Origin: Nereida ignava
GTDB lineage: Bacteria > Pseudomonadota > Alphaproteobacteria > Rhodobacterales > Rhodobacteraceae
Assembly: GCF_001049735.1 (NCBI RefSeq)
Contig: NZ_CVPC01000010.1
Coordinates: forward strand, 9,659 to 73,658
DNA: 64,000 nt
Direction of reading: 5' to 3'
Made by a program: the position numbers and the translations under genes. Below are positions 26,060-35,686 of this stretch, piece by piece. Below the pieces are notes generated by a model, which was given only the letters and a program-made list of their open reading frames with translations, did no database searches and was not told where the DNA came from. Within the stretch, counting starts at the first letter, position 1. Every line of letters begins with the position of its first letter.

Positions 26060-26823
26060 ACGAATTGTTCCTGAATGAGCCGTTCTTCCAACCCATGCCC
26101 GGGGTCAAACAAAATGCGGTGCGCAATCGAAGGGTCCGAGTGGATTTCCACGCTGGCCACATTGTTCACACTGCGGCTGTCTGCATCGGCCATCACGGGG
26201 CGCTTGGCAGGGTTGACCACCTCAAAGCGGACCTTGGCAGTCTTTGGCAAAAGCGCCCCGCGCCAGCGCCGGGGCCGGAACGCCGCCATCGCCGTGAGGG
26301 CCAAAACATCCGAACCGATTGGCAAAATCGGACCGTGGGCCGAGTAGTTGTACGCCGTTGAGCCCGCAGGCGTCGAGACAAGCGCACCGTCACACACCAG
26401 TTCTTTCATGCGCAGTTTGTCGTCCACATAAATCCGAAGTTTGGCCGCTTGCGGACCTGCGCGCAGCAGAGATACTTCGTTGATCGCCAATGCCTCGTGG
26501 ACCGTGTCATCAACGGTTTTTGCAATCATCGACAGCGGGTTGATGACCTCTTCTTCAGCCGCAGCAAGCCGAAACGGCAGATCATCCGCGTGATATTCGT
26601 TCATCAAAAAGCCAACAGTGCCGCGGTTCATGCCGTAAACAGGTGTATCGAGGTGCTGGGTTGCGTGCAAAGTTTGCAGCATAAACCCGTCACCGCCCAA
26701 GGCCACAATCACTTCGGCCTGTCCAAGATCCGCATTGCCATACCGCGCGCTTAACACCTCCAACGCGCTCTGGGCGGTCTGCGTATCGCTTGCCGCAAAG
26801 GCGATTTTGGGAAGCTGCCCCAT
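26056..26823 (-). CDS. nadK: NAD kinase
   Basis: ATP-NAD kinase of 255 residues making NADP. The GGDG motif is VALGGDGFMLQTLH; NRGTVGFLMNEY and DGALVSTPAGSTAYNYSAHGP are the nucleotide- and NAD-binding sequences. The protein is at the short end of the family, as in other alphaproteobacteria. The ATG at 26823 follows AAGGA. It is divergent from glyA across 198 bases. NADP supplied here serves maeB and icd. Confidence 0.95.
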   Translation of the reverse strand: MGQLPKIAFAASDTQTAQSALEVLSARYGNADLGQAEVIVALGGDGFMLQTLHATQHLDTPVYGMNRGTVGFLMNEYHADDLPFRLAAAEEEVINPLSMIAKTVDDTVHEALAINEVSLLRAGPQAAKLRIYVDDKLRMKELVCDGALVSTPAGSTAYNYSAHGPILPIGSDVLALTAMAAFRPRRWRGALLPKTAKVRFEVVNPAKRPVMADADSRSVNNVASVEIHSDPSIAHRILFDPGHGLEERLIQEQFV

Positions 26824-27021
26824 GGGAGTTTTCCTTTAGGCTCATGGACGTTGCGTAAAGACATCGCCTGTGCCGATGTGAAACGCAAGCCGCCTATGGC
26901 GACCTTTCGTCACCGCTTTCATCACCATTATGACGGAAACGGGCCTTTTTCCGATAGGAAACATGCGCTAACTTAGCGCCAAACCGCCCGTGCGCGGTGC
27001 TTAACTCAAAAGGATGCTGCC

Positions 27022-28317
27022 ATGAACGCCCCACACCGTGATGATGGATTTTTCACAGAAACCCTCGAGACACGCGATCCGGCTCTCTATGCTGCGATGC
27101 AGGCCGAACTTGGCCGCCAGCGTAACGAGATCGAGCTGATCGCCTCTGAAAACATTGTGTCTGCAGCGGTGATGGAAGCCCAAGGCGGCGTGATGACCAA
27201 CAAATACGCCGAAGGCTATTCGGGCCGCCGCTACTACGGTGGATGCCAGCACGTGGACGTGGCAGAAGACTTGGCAATTGAGCGCGCCAAAGAGCTGTTC
27301 GGCTGCGGTTTTGCAAACGTTCAGCCCAACTCAGGCTCACAGGCGAACCAAGGTGTGTTTCAGGCGTTGCTTGCACCGGGTGCGACTATTTTGGGGATGT
27401 CGCTGGACGCGGGTGGTCACTTGACCCACGGCGCGCGCCCGAACCAATCAGGCAAGTGGTTCAACGCCGTTCAGTACGGTGTGCGCAAAGAAGACAATCT
27501 GCTGGATTACGATGAGGTCCAACGCCTTGCGACCGAGCATAACCCCGACATGATCATCGCTGGCGGCTCTGCCATTCCGCGGGTCATTGATTTTGCCCGC
27601 ATGCGCGAAATTGCAGACAGCGTCGGTGCGTATCTATTGGTGGACATGGCTCACTTTGCAGGTCTGGTTGCGACGGGTCTGTACCCCTCGCCGTTCCCAC
27701 ATGCGCACGCGGCCACAACGACCACACACAAAACATTGCGCGGCCCACGCGGCGGCATGATCCTGACCAACGACGAAGCTTTGGCCAAGAAGTTCAACTC
27801 TGCGATTTTCCCTGGCATCCAAGGCGGCCCGTTGATGCACGTCATCGCCGGTAAAGCTGTGGCATTTGGCGAGGCTCTGCGCCCCGAGTTCCAAAGCTAC
27901 CAATCCCAAGTGATCAAGAACGCCCAAGCGTTGGCAGATCAACTCATCAAAGGTGGGTTGGACATTGTTACGGGTGGCACCGACACGCACCTGATGCTGG
28001 TCGATCTGCGTCCAAAAGGCGTGAAAGGCAACACAACAGAAGAGGCGCTTGAGCGCGCGCATATCACTTGCAACAAAAACGGCATTCCGTTTGACCCAGA
28101 AAAGCCGATGGTCACATCTGGCCTGCGTTTGGGCACACCTGCAGGCACAACGCGCGGCTTTACCGAAGTTGAATTCCGCCAAGTAGGTGACCTGATTGTT
28201 GAGGTCGTAAACGGTCTTGCAGCAAACGGACCAGACGAAAACGGGGACGTGGAAAAAGCAGTTGCGGCAAAAGTTGAAGCACTTTGCGCACAGTTCCCGA
28301 TTTACCCAAACCTGTGA
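27022..28317 (+). CDS. glyA: Serine hydroxymethyltransferase
   Basis: PLP enzyme of 431 residues converting serine and tetrahydrofolate to glycine and methylenetetrahydrofolate. The PLP lysine is Lys237 in [37 protein letters not shown] and [11 protein letters not shown] are family signatures. Length and start (AAAGGA before ATG) are normal. It is monocistronic, with an inverted repeat (GTGGCGCGG 28327-28335 with CCGCGCCAC 28353-28361) ten bases after the stop. No riboswitch was recognisable in the 198-base leader. Confidence 0.97.
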   Translation: MNAPHRDDGFFTETLETRDPALYAAMQAELGRQRNEIELIASENIVSAAVMEAQGGVMTNKYAEGYSGRRYYGGCQHVDVAEDLAIERAKELFGCGFANVQPNSGSQANQGVFQALLAPGATILGMSLDAGGHLTHGARPNQSGKWFNAVQYGVRKEDNLLDYDEVQRLATEHNPDMIIAGGSAIPRVIDFARMREIADSVGAYLLVDMAHFAGLVATGLYPSPFPHAHAATTTTHKTLRGPRGGMILTNDEALAKKFNSAIFPGIQGGPLMHVIAGKAVAFGEALRPEFQSYQSQVIKNAQALADQLIKGGLDIVTGGTDTHLMLVDLRPKGVKGNTTEEALERAHITCNKNGIPFDPEKPMVTSGLRLGTPAGTTRGFTEVEFRQVGDLIVEVVNGLAANGPDENGDVEKAVAAKVEALCAQFPIYPNL

Positions 28318-28326
28318 TCAATGCCC

Positions 28327-28361
28327 GTGGCGCGGAGCCAACCTAAACATAGCCGCGCCAC
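28327..28361. terminator. Inverted repeat after glyA
   Basis: Perfect nine-base arms GTGGCGCGG (28327-28335) and CCGCGCCAC (28353-28361) with a 17-base loop. No T run follows on either strand. It overlaps the last codons of the convergent gene, so it is a candidate 3' end structure for glyA only. Confidence 0.4.
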
Positions 28362-28714
28362 ACCAGCAGCCCCACAAAGGCAGCACCGGTGATCAAAAGC
28401 GCAAACGCTACGCGCCCCAAGATACCAAGAACAAAACCCACGCGCCGGTCGCGTGGGTTTATTTCGTTTAGATAAAGGCACACCTCGGAATGCGCGCGCG
28501 CGACTGCGGCGGGATCGATCTGTTTTGCCAGTTGCGGGTGCTCTGCCACCGTCGCCGCGTGGGCCAGCAACCGCCCTTTTGCGCGGACACGGCGGGGCAG
28601 TACCGCGCCGCTGCGTGCAAGCTGATCGCTTAGGGTTTTGCCACGTACAGACAGTTTCTCGCGCAGTAAGGACGCGACTTCATCTGCTTTGTGCTGGATA
28701 TCTTGAGGGGTCAT
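28343..28714 (-). CDS. Small membrane protein of unknown function
   Basis: Protein of 123 residues: a basic, helical cytoplasmic part (DIQHKADEVASLLREKLSVR..) and one C-terminal membrane helix (FALLITGAAFVGLLVW), so a tail-anchored topology. I do not recognise a family. The ATG at 28714 is preferred to a longer frame that would run through the divergent esterase gene. The start codons of the two divergent genes share the palindrome CATG if the esterase begins at 28713, so their ribosome sites and promoters lie inside each other's coding sequence. An intragenic terminator-like hairpin occurs at 28434-28460. Confidence 0.7.
   Translation of the reverse strand: MTPQDIQHKADEVASLLREKLSVRGKTLSDQLARSGAVLPRRVRAKGRLLAHAATVAEHPQLAKQIDPAAVARAHSEVCLYLNEINPRDRRVGFVLGILGRVAFALLITGAAFVGLLVWRGYV
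28434..28460. terminator. Terminator-like hairpin inside a coding region
   Basis: AAACCCACGCG (28434-28444) and CGCGTGGGTTT (28450-28460) form a perfect 11-base stem with a five-base loop. On the minus strand it is followed by TTTTGTTCTT, on the plus strand by ATTTCGTTT, so it could terminate in either direction. It lies within the gene at 28343-28714. Confidence 0.45.
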
Positions 28715-28730
28715 GGGGTATCCGAATACT

Positions 28731-29471
28731 ATGTTACACCACCTCGTATACGGCGACGAAACCGCCCTTCCAACGCTTTTCATCGGGCACGGCTTGTTCG
28801 GCTCTGCGCGCAACTGGAACGTCATTGCCAAGCGTCTGTCAGACAGCCGCCGCGTTGTTGTGATTGATCAGCGCAACCACGGTGCAAGTGCGCACACAGC
28901 AACACACAGCTATCCAGAAATGGCCGCTGATTTGGCCGAAGTGATTACCGCGTTTGGTGGCAAGGGCGACGTGGTCGGCCACTCTATGGGCGGTAAAGCC
29001 GCGATGGTCATGGCCTTGCAGCATCCCGCCCTAGTGAACCGCCTTTTGGTCGCCGACATCGCGCCCGTGACATACACGCACACACAAATGGACGTGCTGA
29101 ACGCCGCACGGGCCACTGATTTAAACGTGGATAGCCGCTCGGCGCTGGATATCCCGATCGATGACAAAGCCGTTGCTGCGTTTCTTGCGCAAAGCGTTGA
29201 TATAAAGGCTAAGAAATGGCTGCTGAACCTTGATACGCTTGCGAACGAAATGGAAAAGATCATCGGCTTTCCACACATAGAAGCTACGTTCACCGGACCC
29301 ACATTGTTCTTAAGCGGTGCCAATAGTGACTATGTCACGCCAGCCCATCGCCCCGCCATCAAAGAGCTTTTTCCAGACGCAAAATTTGCCAAACTACCGG
29401 AAGCAGGGCATTGGTTACACGCCGAAAAGCCACGCGAATTTGAGGCAACCGTCCGATATTTCATGGACTGA
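28731..29471 (+). CDS. Alpha/beta hydrolase (YbfF-type esterase)
   Basis: Alpha/beta-hydrolase-fold enzyme of 246 residues. The nucleophile serine is in VVGHSMGGKAAMVMAL; the oxyanion region is IGHGLFGSARNWN, DQRNHGAS is the conserved turn, the acid lies in FLSGANSDYV and the histidine in EAGHWLHAEKP. The family hydrolyses short acyl esters or acyl-CoA thioesters; the substrate is unknown. ATG at 28731 (MLHHLVYG) is favoured because homologues begin there, while an in-frame ATG at 28713 is possible. It is divergent from, and very close to, the small membrane protein gene. Confidence 0.86.
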   Translation: MLHHLVYGDETALPTLFIGHGLFGSARNWNVIAKRLSDSRRVVVIDQRNHGASAHTATHSYPEMAADLAEVITAFGGKGDVVGHSMGGKAAMVMALQHPALVNRLLVADIAPVTYTHTQMDVLNAARATDLNVDSRSALDIPIDDKAVAAFLAQSVDIKAKKWLLNLDTLANEMEKIIGFPHIEATFTGPTLFLSGANSDYVTPAHRPAIKELFPDAKFAKLPEAGHWLHAEKPREFEATVRYFMD

Positions 29472-29499
29472 AGGGAGGGGTATCGCGCCCTAACGCGCC

Positions 29500-30660
29500 C
29501 TAGCCTGCATCCGCAGTTTTGCGGTGCACAATCACAAGGTCCATCACATTTGTCCCCGTGGGACCCGTGACCAATTGATCACCAGTGGTGCGGAAAAACG
29601 CGCCCGAGTTGGCCAAGCGGATCGCCTCATCCGCGCCATCAGCTGCGCGAAAACTGTGACCATCCACAATCGCGCCGGCACCAGCACTTACCCCGTCCGA
29701 ACCATCAGTGCCCGCGACCAGAATACTCAGGTCACTGCGTCCTGAAATGCGGCGCGCAAGTTCAAGCGCAAGGCCTTGGTTCCGCCCGCCCTCGCCCGGG
29801 TTATCGGGCAGTTGGACCGTGGGCTCGCCGCCAAAAATGTAAACCCCCTCGGGGGCCGCACCGCCATCCACAGTCGCCAAAATATCGCCCGCAACCTCAT
29901 TGATATCACCATAAAGCGTTTCCGCATTGTGGTGCACGTGCATCCCTAAAGTCGTGGCCTGTGCCGCAGCGGCATCCCGCGCCACCGCGTTTGAGCCAAC
30001 GATATGGCAGCTATAACGCAGCGTGCCGCCGCCATAAGCACCAATGCCAGAACCAATCACATCGATCCCGTCACCTTGCACATCTGAAATGGCCAGCACG
30101 TCCGCCCGCCGTCCGGCAAATGCCGCCAAAAGTTTACCGCCTTTGATACGCGAATGGGCAATGCGTTCTGCGTTGATTTGGCCGATGGTGCTGCCGTTTG
30201 AGAGCGCAATTTTCGTCCGCTCCATCAGGCTTTCCAAACTCATCCCACTTGGCAACGCCTCAACCAACGCGGACGCGCCGCCGGAGACCAGCATCAACAA
30301 ACGGCTATCAGGGGCGCAGTCTTGGACGAAAGCCAAAGCCGCTTCCCCCGCAGCGATTGACCGCGCGCAGGGCATCGGATGCGAGGCTTCGCGTATCTCA
30401 ACATGCCGCAGATCAGGCGCACCGTCGGCGTGGCCATCTTTGGTAATAATCAAAGCAGGCGTGGCGGCGCGCACATTCTCAGGCAGGCCCATATACATCG
30501 CATAAGCGGCCTTGCCCACGGCAAGAATACGGTCTGGCGCCTGGGTAAAACGCTGCGCAAAAGCACGCGCAACCGCGGGTTCACCCTTCACTGCATCTAC
30601 GCCTGCTTCAAAAAGGTGGCGCAGTGCATCGCTTGTGTTTGAGCTATCAAAACTGTTCAT
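29500..30660 (-). CDS. Glycerate 2-kinase / hydroxypyruvate reductase family (MOFRL)
   Basis: Protein of 386 residues of the GckA/TtuD family, which phosphorylates glycerate to 2-phosphoglycerate in serine-cycle and tartrate metabolism. Seen are AVGKAAYAM, SGGASALVEALP (conserved glycine- and serine-rich loop), FGGEPTVQLP, GGRNQGLALELA and the C-terminal MOFRL part LVAGTDGSDG. The family was once called hydroxypyruvate reductase, and annotations vary. ATG at 30660 is used; a TTG two codons upstream is possible. It is convergent with the esterase and divergent from the aldo/keto reductase. With glyA nearby it fits glycine-serine-glycerate conversion, but it is not in an operon with glyA. Confidence 0.9.
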   Translation of the reverse strand: MNSFDSSNTSDALRHLFEAGVDAVKGEPAVARAFAQRFTQAPDRILAVGKAAYAMYMGLPENVRAATPALIITKDGHADGAPDLRHVEIREASHPMPCARSIAAGEAALAFVQDCAPDSRLLMLVSGGASALVEALPSGMSLESLMERTKIALSNGSTIGQINAERIAHSRIKGGKLLAAFAGRRADVLAISDVQGDGIDVIGSGIGAYGGGTLRYSCHIVGSNAVARDAAAAQATTLGMHVHHNAETLYGDINEVAGDILATVDGGAAPEGVYIFGGEPTVQLPDNPGEGGRNQGLALELARRISGRSDLSILVAGTDGSDGVSAGAGAIVDGHSFRAADGADEAIRLANSGAFFRTTGDQLVTGPTGTNVMDLVIVHRKTADAG

Positions 30661-30826
30661 TTGCAAAGCTTAGCGAGCGTGTAAAGCGCGCGCAATTCGC
30701 ATCGTAGAATATATGCTTGATCGGCGGGACCTGCGCCGGAAACGCAATCCCAACATACAAAGATATGTTGACCTTTGGTCCCACAGCGCCAAACCATACC
30801 ACAGGCCCAAATCGGAGATAACGCCC

Positions 30827-31753
30827 ATGCTTAGCACACAAAATGCCACGCCCATTTCGCCGCTTTGTTTTGGCTGCATGCAATTTGGTGGCACCGCCGA
30901 TGAGGCCAACAGCCGCGCGATGTATGATGCGTGCCGCACCGCAGGGATCAATTTTTTCGACACGGCGCACCTTTATACGGGCGGCGTCTCAGAGGAGTTT
31001 TTGGGGGCCTTTGCCGCCAGCGAGCGCGATGATTTATACATTGCAACCAAGGCCGGATATACGGGCGGCAGCACCGCCAGCAACATTTTCACTACCTTCG
31101 ACATCAGCCGCCAGCGCCTTGGCATGGACATGGTCGACGCGCTGTATCTGCACCGTTGGGACGACAACACCCCCCTTGAGGAAACATTTGAGGCGCTTGC
31201 AACCCTGCAGGCCGACGGCAAAATCCGCCACATCGGCGTGTCCAACTTTGCCGCTTGGCAAGTCATGAAAGCGCAAGCTGTCGCACAGAAACTGGGCACC
31301 AAAATTGATATGTTTCAGCCGATGTATTCATTGGTGAAACGCCAAGCCGAGGTTGAAATCCTTCCCATGGCACAGGCCGAGGGGATTGCCATTGTGCCCT
31401 ATTCCCCCCTAGGCGGTGGCCTTTTGACCGGCAAATACAGCACGGGCGCGCAAGGGAGGCTTTCAACAGACGAGCGTTATGCTGCCCGCTACGGTCAAGA
31501 ATGGATGTATCAAACCGCAGCTGATCTTGCGGCTCTTGCAGAAGAAATGGGGCATGCACCAGCCAGTCTGGCCGTGGCATGGGCCGCGCGTCACAGCGGC
31601 GTCACAGCACCGATTATCAGCGCCCGAAACGCCGAACAACTGGCCCCTTCATTGGCCGCACTGAAGATTTCCCTAAGCGACAAAGACTACGCCCGCATCG
31701 CCGCCCTGTCGCCCACACCAGCGCCAGCAACAGACAGGCTTGAAGAAGCTTAG
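30827..31753 (+). CDS. Aldo/keto reductase
   Basis: NADPH-dependent oxidoreductase of 308 residues with the TIM-barrel AKR pattern. The tetrad is visible: Asp and Tyr in FFDTAHLYTGG, Lys in YIATKAGY, His in LYLHRWDDN. GKIRHIGVSNFAAWQ and IVPYSPLGGGLLTGKY are family signatures of the YajO/Tas-like branch. The ATG at 30827 is preceded by GGAG; the upstream part of the longer frame is not conserved-looking. It is the first of a pair with a P-loop kinase gene 71 bases downstream. Substrate unknown, probably a small aldehyde or sugar. Confidence 0.9.
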   Translation: MLSTQNATPISPLCFGCMQFGGTADEANSRAMYDACRTAGINFFDTAHLYTGGVSEEFLGAFAASERDDLYIATKAGYTGGSTASNIFTTFDISRQRLGMDMVDALYLHRWDDNTPLEETFEALATLQADGKIRHIGVSNFAAWQVMKAQAVAQKLGTKIDMFQPMYSLVKRQAEVEILPMAQAEGIAIVPYSPLGGGLLTGKYSTGAQGRLSTDERYAARYGQEWMYQTAADLAALAEEMGHAPASLAVAWAARHSGVTAPIISARNAEQLAPSLAALKISLSDKDYARIAALSPTPAPATDRLEEA

Positions 31754-31824
31754 ACTGCCTTCTCAACAACTATTGCACGCGCTAAACCGCTGATGTGAAA
31801 TGCAGGAACTAGGCAGATCAAACA

Positions 31825-32451
31825 GTGGACAAAACCGCAGATTATTTCGCTGAAATCGTAACTAGGCGGGCAACTGGGCTGATCGGCTCTCGAAAGATTA
31901 TCGCGATCTCAGGCCCTCCTGCTTCGGGAAAATCGACCGTTGCGGAGGCTGTAGTTGCATCGCTGACTGCTATGGAAAAAACGGCGACTTTGGTGCCGAT
32001 GGATGGATTTCATTTAGACAACGCGGTGCTTGAAAGATCGGGTAATTTGGCGCGCAAAGGAGCCCCTGAGACGTTCGATGCAGATGGGTTTGTGCATCTT
32101 GTTTCGCGGATCGCGAACGGCACAGGAACAGTTTACGCACCAGTTTTTGATCGGTCCCGCGATCTCGCCGTTGCTGGGGCTCAACTGATCCCGAAGCATG
32201 CCGAGTTTGTGATTGTTGAGGGCAATTATCTGATGCTGAACGCTGCACCTTGGGACCAATTGCGGCAGTTCTGGACCCTAAGCGTGGCGATTTCAGCCCA
32301 GATGGACGTACTTGAACAGCGGCTGATGGAGCGGTGGGCGGATTATGGCATCGCCCCCGATGAGGCCCGCGCCAAAGTGCAGGGCAACGACTTGAGGAAC
32401 GCCAGAATGGTTCTGCAAAATAGTGCACCAAGCGATCTGATGCTGAACTAG
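31825..32451 (+). CDS. P-loop kinase (uridine/pantothenate kinase-like)
   Basis: Protein of 208 residues with a Walker A loop ISGPPASGKST near residue 28-38, the Walker B-like MDGFHLDN (DG.H.D is typical of the uridine kinase/pantothenate kinase/phosphoribulokinase group) and FVIVEGNYLM. In Rhodobacterales such proteins often lie with sugar transport genes and are called nucleoside/nucleotide kinase family; no transporter is near here. The start is a GTG at 31825. The phosphate acceptor cannot be told. Codon use is slightly more AT-rich than in the flanking genes. Confidence 0.82.
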   Translation: MDKTADYFAEIVTRRATGLIGSRKIIAISGPPASGKSTVAEAVVASLTAMEKTATLVPMDGFHLDNAVLERSGNLARKGAPETFDADGFVHLVSRIANGTGTVYAPVFDRSRDLAVAGAQLIPKHAEFVIVEGNYLMLNAAPWDQLRQFWTLSVAISAQMDVLEQRLMERWADYGIAPDEARAKVQGNDLRNARMVLQNSAPSDLMLN

Positions 32452-32607
32452 CACGCTCATACGGAGCGCCCTTGCGCAGGATTAGGGCTTAATTTCGTAA
32501 AAACTTGTCAAAACACAGGATTATTTTGACCGTATACAACGGCATACTGTCGACGCGCGCAGATTCATCCGCTAAGGAAATGACAAATCACACTCGCGAG
32601 GTTTCTC

Positions 32608-34797
32608 ATGTCAGACATTATCTACACAAAAGTGGACGAAGCGCCCGAACTTGCGTCCGCATCTTTCCTGCCGATCATCCAGAAATTTGCAAAGGCCGCA
32701 GGCGTATCTGTCGGCACAAAGGACATCAGCCTCGCAGGTCGTATTTTGGCAACGTTCCCAGAGCACCTTAGCGAAGAGCAACGCCAGTCAGACGATTTGG
32801 CTGAACTTGGCCGTTTGGTGAAAACCCCCGATGCCAACGTAATCAAGCTGCCCAACATCTCGGCATCTGTGCCACAACTGGTCGCGGCAGTGAAAGAGTT
32901 GCAATCCCAAGGCTATGCCCTGCCCGATTATCCAGAGACACCAACCACGCCCGAAGAAATTGCGGTCCGCGCAAAATATGACGGGATCAAAGGGTCTGCG
33001 GTGAACCCTGTTCTGCGCGAAGGCAACTCTGATCGTCGTGCGGCCAAAGCGGTTAAAGCATTCGCCCAAAACAACCCCCACCGGATGGGCGAGTGGACCG
33101 CAGACAGCAAAACGCGCGTCTCTGCGATGAGCGGTGGTGACTTCTTCTCAAACGAAGTTTCAACAACCCTTAGCGCTGATGCGGATGTGAAGATTGTGCT
33201 TGAAACTGCGTCTGGTGATACGGTTCTGAAAGACGGCCTGTCCTTTCCTAAAGGCACCGTAGTTGACGCGACCTTCATGAGTGCGCGCGCGCTTGATGCG
33301 TTTCTTGCGGATGAGATCGCAAAGACAAAATCCGAAGGCACATTGTTCTCGCTGCACATGAAAGCAACGATGATGAAGGTGTCTGACCCGATCATCTTTG
33401 GTCACGCGGTGAAGGCGTTCTTGGCGCCGGTCTTTGAAAAGCACGGGTCTGCAATGGCCGAGCTTGGCGTGAACCCGAACTCTGGCTTGGGTGACTTGTT
33501 GGCCCGCGTCAAAGACCAGCCTGCTATCATGGCTGACATTGATGCGTGCATGGCTGACCGTCCCCCGATGTATATGGTCGATTCCGACAAAGGTATCACG
33601 AACTTACACGTGCCTTCTGATGTCATCATCGATGCATCCATGCCCGCCTTAATCCGCGCCGGCGGCAAAGGTTGGGGTCCTGATGGGGCTGAAAGCGACG
33701 CAAACTGTGTGATCCCCGATAACTCATATGCGCCAGTTTACGACGAGACGATCAAGTTCTTTAAGGCCAATGGAAAGCTGAACCCAGCAACGGCCGGCAC
33801 AGTGCAAAACATTGGCCTGATGGCTCAAAAAGCCGAAGAATACGGCTCACACCCCACCACTTTTGAAATCCCTGAAGCAGGCACCGTAAAGATGGTACTG
33901 GCCGACGGCACTGTGTTGCACAGCCACGCGGTTGAAGCAGGTGACATCTGGCGTTCTGCATCTGCGCGCCAATCGCCGATCGAGGACTGGGTGAACTTGG
34001 CCATCGACCGTCAAAAAGCCGAAGGCTGTGAGGCGATTTTCTGGCTGGACGAAAACCGCGCCCATGACGCTGAGCTGATCGCTTATGTGAAGCCAATCCT
34101 TGAGGCCCGCGGCCTCAGCGACACGTTCAAAATCATGGCCCCACGCGAAGCAACACGCGCATCGCTCGAGACCATCACCGCGGGTCGCAACAGCATCGCC
34201 ATCACCGGCAACGTCCTGCGCGACTACCTGACAGACTTGTTCCCGATCCTTGAATTGGCGACCTCGGCCAAAATGCTGTCGATCGTGAAACTGATGAACG
34301 GTGGCGGCCTGTTTGAAACAGGAGCGGGCGGCTCTGCACCCAAGCACGTTCAACAGCTGATGGAGCAAAACCACCTGCGTTGGGATAGCCTTGGGGAATT
34401 CTGCGCATTGGGTGAAAGCCTGCAGTTCCTAGCGGATGCAAAGGGCAACGAAAAGGCTCGTGTTTTGGGTCAAGCCGTTGATGCAGCCACCCAAGGCATC
34501 TTGGATAACGACCGCTCACCGTCGCGCAAAGTAGGTGAGCCGGATAACCGTGACAGCCACTACTGGTTTGCCCGCTACTGGGCCGAGGCACTAGCCGCAC
34601 AAGACGCCGACGCGGATCTTGCGGCACATTTCGCACCAATTGCAGAAGCCCTGCGTGAGAACGAAGCACAGATCGTTGCAGAAATCGCAGCGGCCCAAGG
34701 AAGCCCTGCGGACCTTGGTGGTTACTTCCACACGGACCCTGTCAAAACAGCAACGGTCATGCGCGCTTCAGCAACCCTGAACAGCATCATCGGCTAA
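32608..34797 (+). CDS. icd: Isocitrate dehydrogenase (NADP), monomeric
   Basis: Monomeric-type NADP isocitrate dehydrogenase of 729 residues, unrelated in fold arrangement to the usual dimeric Icd, oxidising isocitrate to 2-oxoglutarate in the TCA cycle. Diagnostic sequences are VKGS-like [19 protein letters not shown], the substrate and metal stretch [28 protein letters not shown] and [14 protein letters not shown]. Length is as expected (about 740). The ATG at 32608 is preceded by GCGAGG. A rho-independent terminator follows at 34823-34854. It is monocistronic. Confidence 0.97.
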   Translation: MSDIIYTKVDEAPELASASFLPIIQKFAKAAGVSVGTKDISLAGRILATFPEHLSEEQRQSDDLAELGRLVKTPDANVIKLPNISASVPQLVAAVKELQSQGYALPDYPETPTTPEEIAVRAKYDGIKGSAVNPVLREGNSDRRAAKAVKAFAQNNPHRMGEWTADSKTRVSAMSGGDFFSNEVSTTLSADADVKIVLETASGDTVLKDGLSFPKGTVVDATFMSARALDAFLADEIAKTKSEGTLFSLHMKATMMKVSDPIIFGHAVKAFLAPVFEKHGSAMAELGVNPNSGLGDLLARVKDQPAIMADIDACMADRPPMYMVDSDKGITNLHVPSDVIIDASMPALIRAGGKGWGPDGAESDANCVIPDNSYAPVYDETIKFFKANGKLNPATAGTVQNIGLMAQKAEEYGSHPTTFEIPEAGTVKMVLADGTVLHSHAVEAGDIWRSASARQSPIEDWVNLAIDRQKAEGCEAIFWLDENRAHDAELIAYVKPILEARGLSDTFKIMAPREATRASLETITAGRNSIAITGNVLRDYLTDLFPILELATSAKMLSIVKLMNGGGLFETGAGGSAPKHVQQLMEQNHLRWDSLGEFCALGESLQFLADAKGNEKARVLGQAVDAATQGILDNDRSPSRKVGEPDNRDSHYWFARYWAEALAAQDADADLAAHFAPIAEALRENEAQIVAEIAAAQGSPADLGGYFHTDPVKTATVMRASATLNSIIG

Positions 34798-34822
34798 TAC
34801 GACTGGTTTAAGTATGCAGAAC

Positions 34823-34854
34823 CGCGCGCTCCGTATTGGGGCGCGCGTTTTTTT
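34823..34854 (+). terminator. Rho-independent terminator of icd
   Basis: A ten-base GC-rich stem (34823-34832 with 34838-34847, one G-T pair), a five-base loop GTATT and seven T residues at 34848-34854, starting 25 bases after the icd stop. Confidence 0.92.
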
Positions 34855-34946
34855 ACGCCTATCCAGCATGTGCCCCACCCCCAACTTTCCGTGCACACCA
34901 CTGTCTTTGTAACTGCGACACTTACGTCAGTACGTTCAGTTTTAAT

Positions 34947-34976
34947 TTGACATCACGCCTCCCAAACCTCTATCGG
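34947..34976 (+). promoter_or_regulatory. Candidate promoter of the membrane-protein gene at 35002
   Basis: A consensus -35 hexamer TTGACA at 34947-34952 and TATCGG at 34971-34976 with an 18-base spacer. AGGAG follows at 34990-34994, seven bases before the ATG. The sequences CTATCG (34970-34975) and CGATAG (34986-34991) form a small inverted repeat across the expected transcription start. Confidence 0.45.
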
Positions 34977-35001
34977 GCCAAAACGCGATAGGAGAGATGT
35001 C

Positions 35002-35577
35002 ATGCGCAGTGTCAGTCTAAAGGCTGAAATTGAGGCCGTGTTCGTTGTTACCCTTGCCTATGTCACATTGTTTGCCGTGACCTTTTTGTTCGTTATGCCC
35101 GTCCAAGGTACGTATTTTCATTGGTTGCCAATGAACATCAGCCTTTTGTTTTTGCCCCATGGTGTCCGGCTGTTGTCCATCTATCTTTTCGGGTGGAAGG
35201 CGTTGTTCTACCTTCTACCCGGCCACATAATTACGTGGGCATATCAATCGTTTATGCTGGGCAGTGAGCAAGATGTTTTCTCTGCTGTTGTCTCAATCGC
35301 CGCTAGCTTTTTCGCCGTTTGTCTGGTGTTCCGCACATGGACACGTCACAGCGAGAGTGAGCTGCGCTCTCATTGGCAACTGATCTTGATTGCTGGCGCA
35401 CTTGCGTCAATCGGCAACGGGTTGGGGCACGCCTTTATCTATGGCGGCCAGCTTGATGTGGCATGGCTGACCTTGGCGGGGGGCTATCTTATTGGGGATG
35501 TCACGGGGCTATTTGCCTTGCTCATGGCCCTGATTTTCGTCTCGCGGTGGTACCGTATTTGGTCAAATAAAGTTTGA
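35002..35577 (+). CDS. Integral membrane protein, MASE1-like appearance
   Basis: Protein of 191 residues made almost wholly of hydrophobic segments, about five or six. The phrase FLPHGVRLLSIYLFGWKALF recalls the MASE1 sensor domain pattern, but no signalling domain is attached, so it would be a free-standing membrane module. I do not recognise a close family. It has its own candidate promoter and an ideal ribosome site, and is followed 109 bases later by the betaine-type binding protein gene on the same strand. A role as a partner of that binding protein is conceivable but not supported by any motif. Confidence 0.65.
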   Translation: MRSVSLKAEIEAVFVVTLAYVTLFAVTFLFVMPVQGTYFHWLPMNISLLFLPHGVRLLSIYLFGWKALFYLLPGHIITWAYQSFMLGSEQDVFSAVVSIAASFFAVCLVFRTWTRHSESELRSHWQLILIAGALASIGNGLGHAFIYGGQLDVAWLTLAGGYLIGDVTGLFALLMALIFVSRWYRIWSNKV

Positions 35578-35686
35578 CGGTGTGAAAACCGAATCTTGCG
35601 TGTGTAAAAAACAGTGTCATAGTTCTCCGCATTCACAGACCAGATACTTGCAAAAAAGTCTGGCGCTTAACAACGGGAACAAAGAC

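Noticed and set aside
26824-27021. Possible riboswitch in the 198-base leader of glyA
   Set aside because: I could not find a conserved core of a glycine, tetrahydrofolate or SAM riboswitch; only a weak CGGAAA..TTTCCG hairpin is present.
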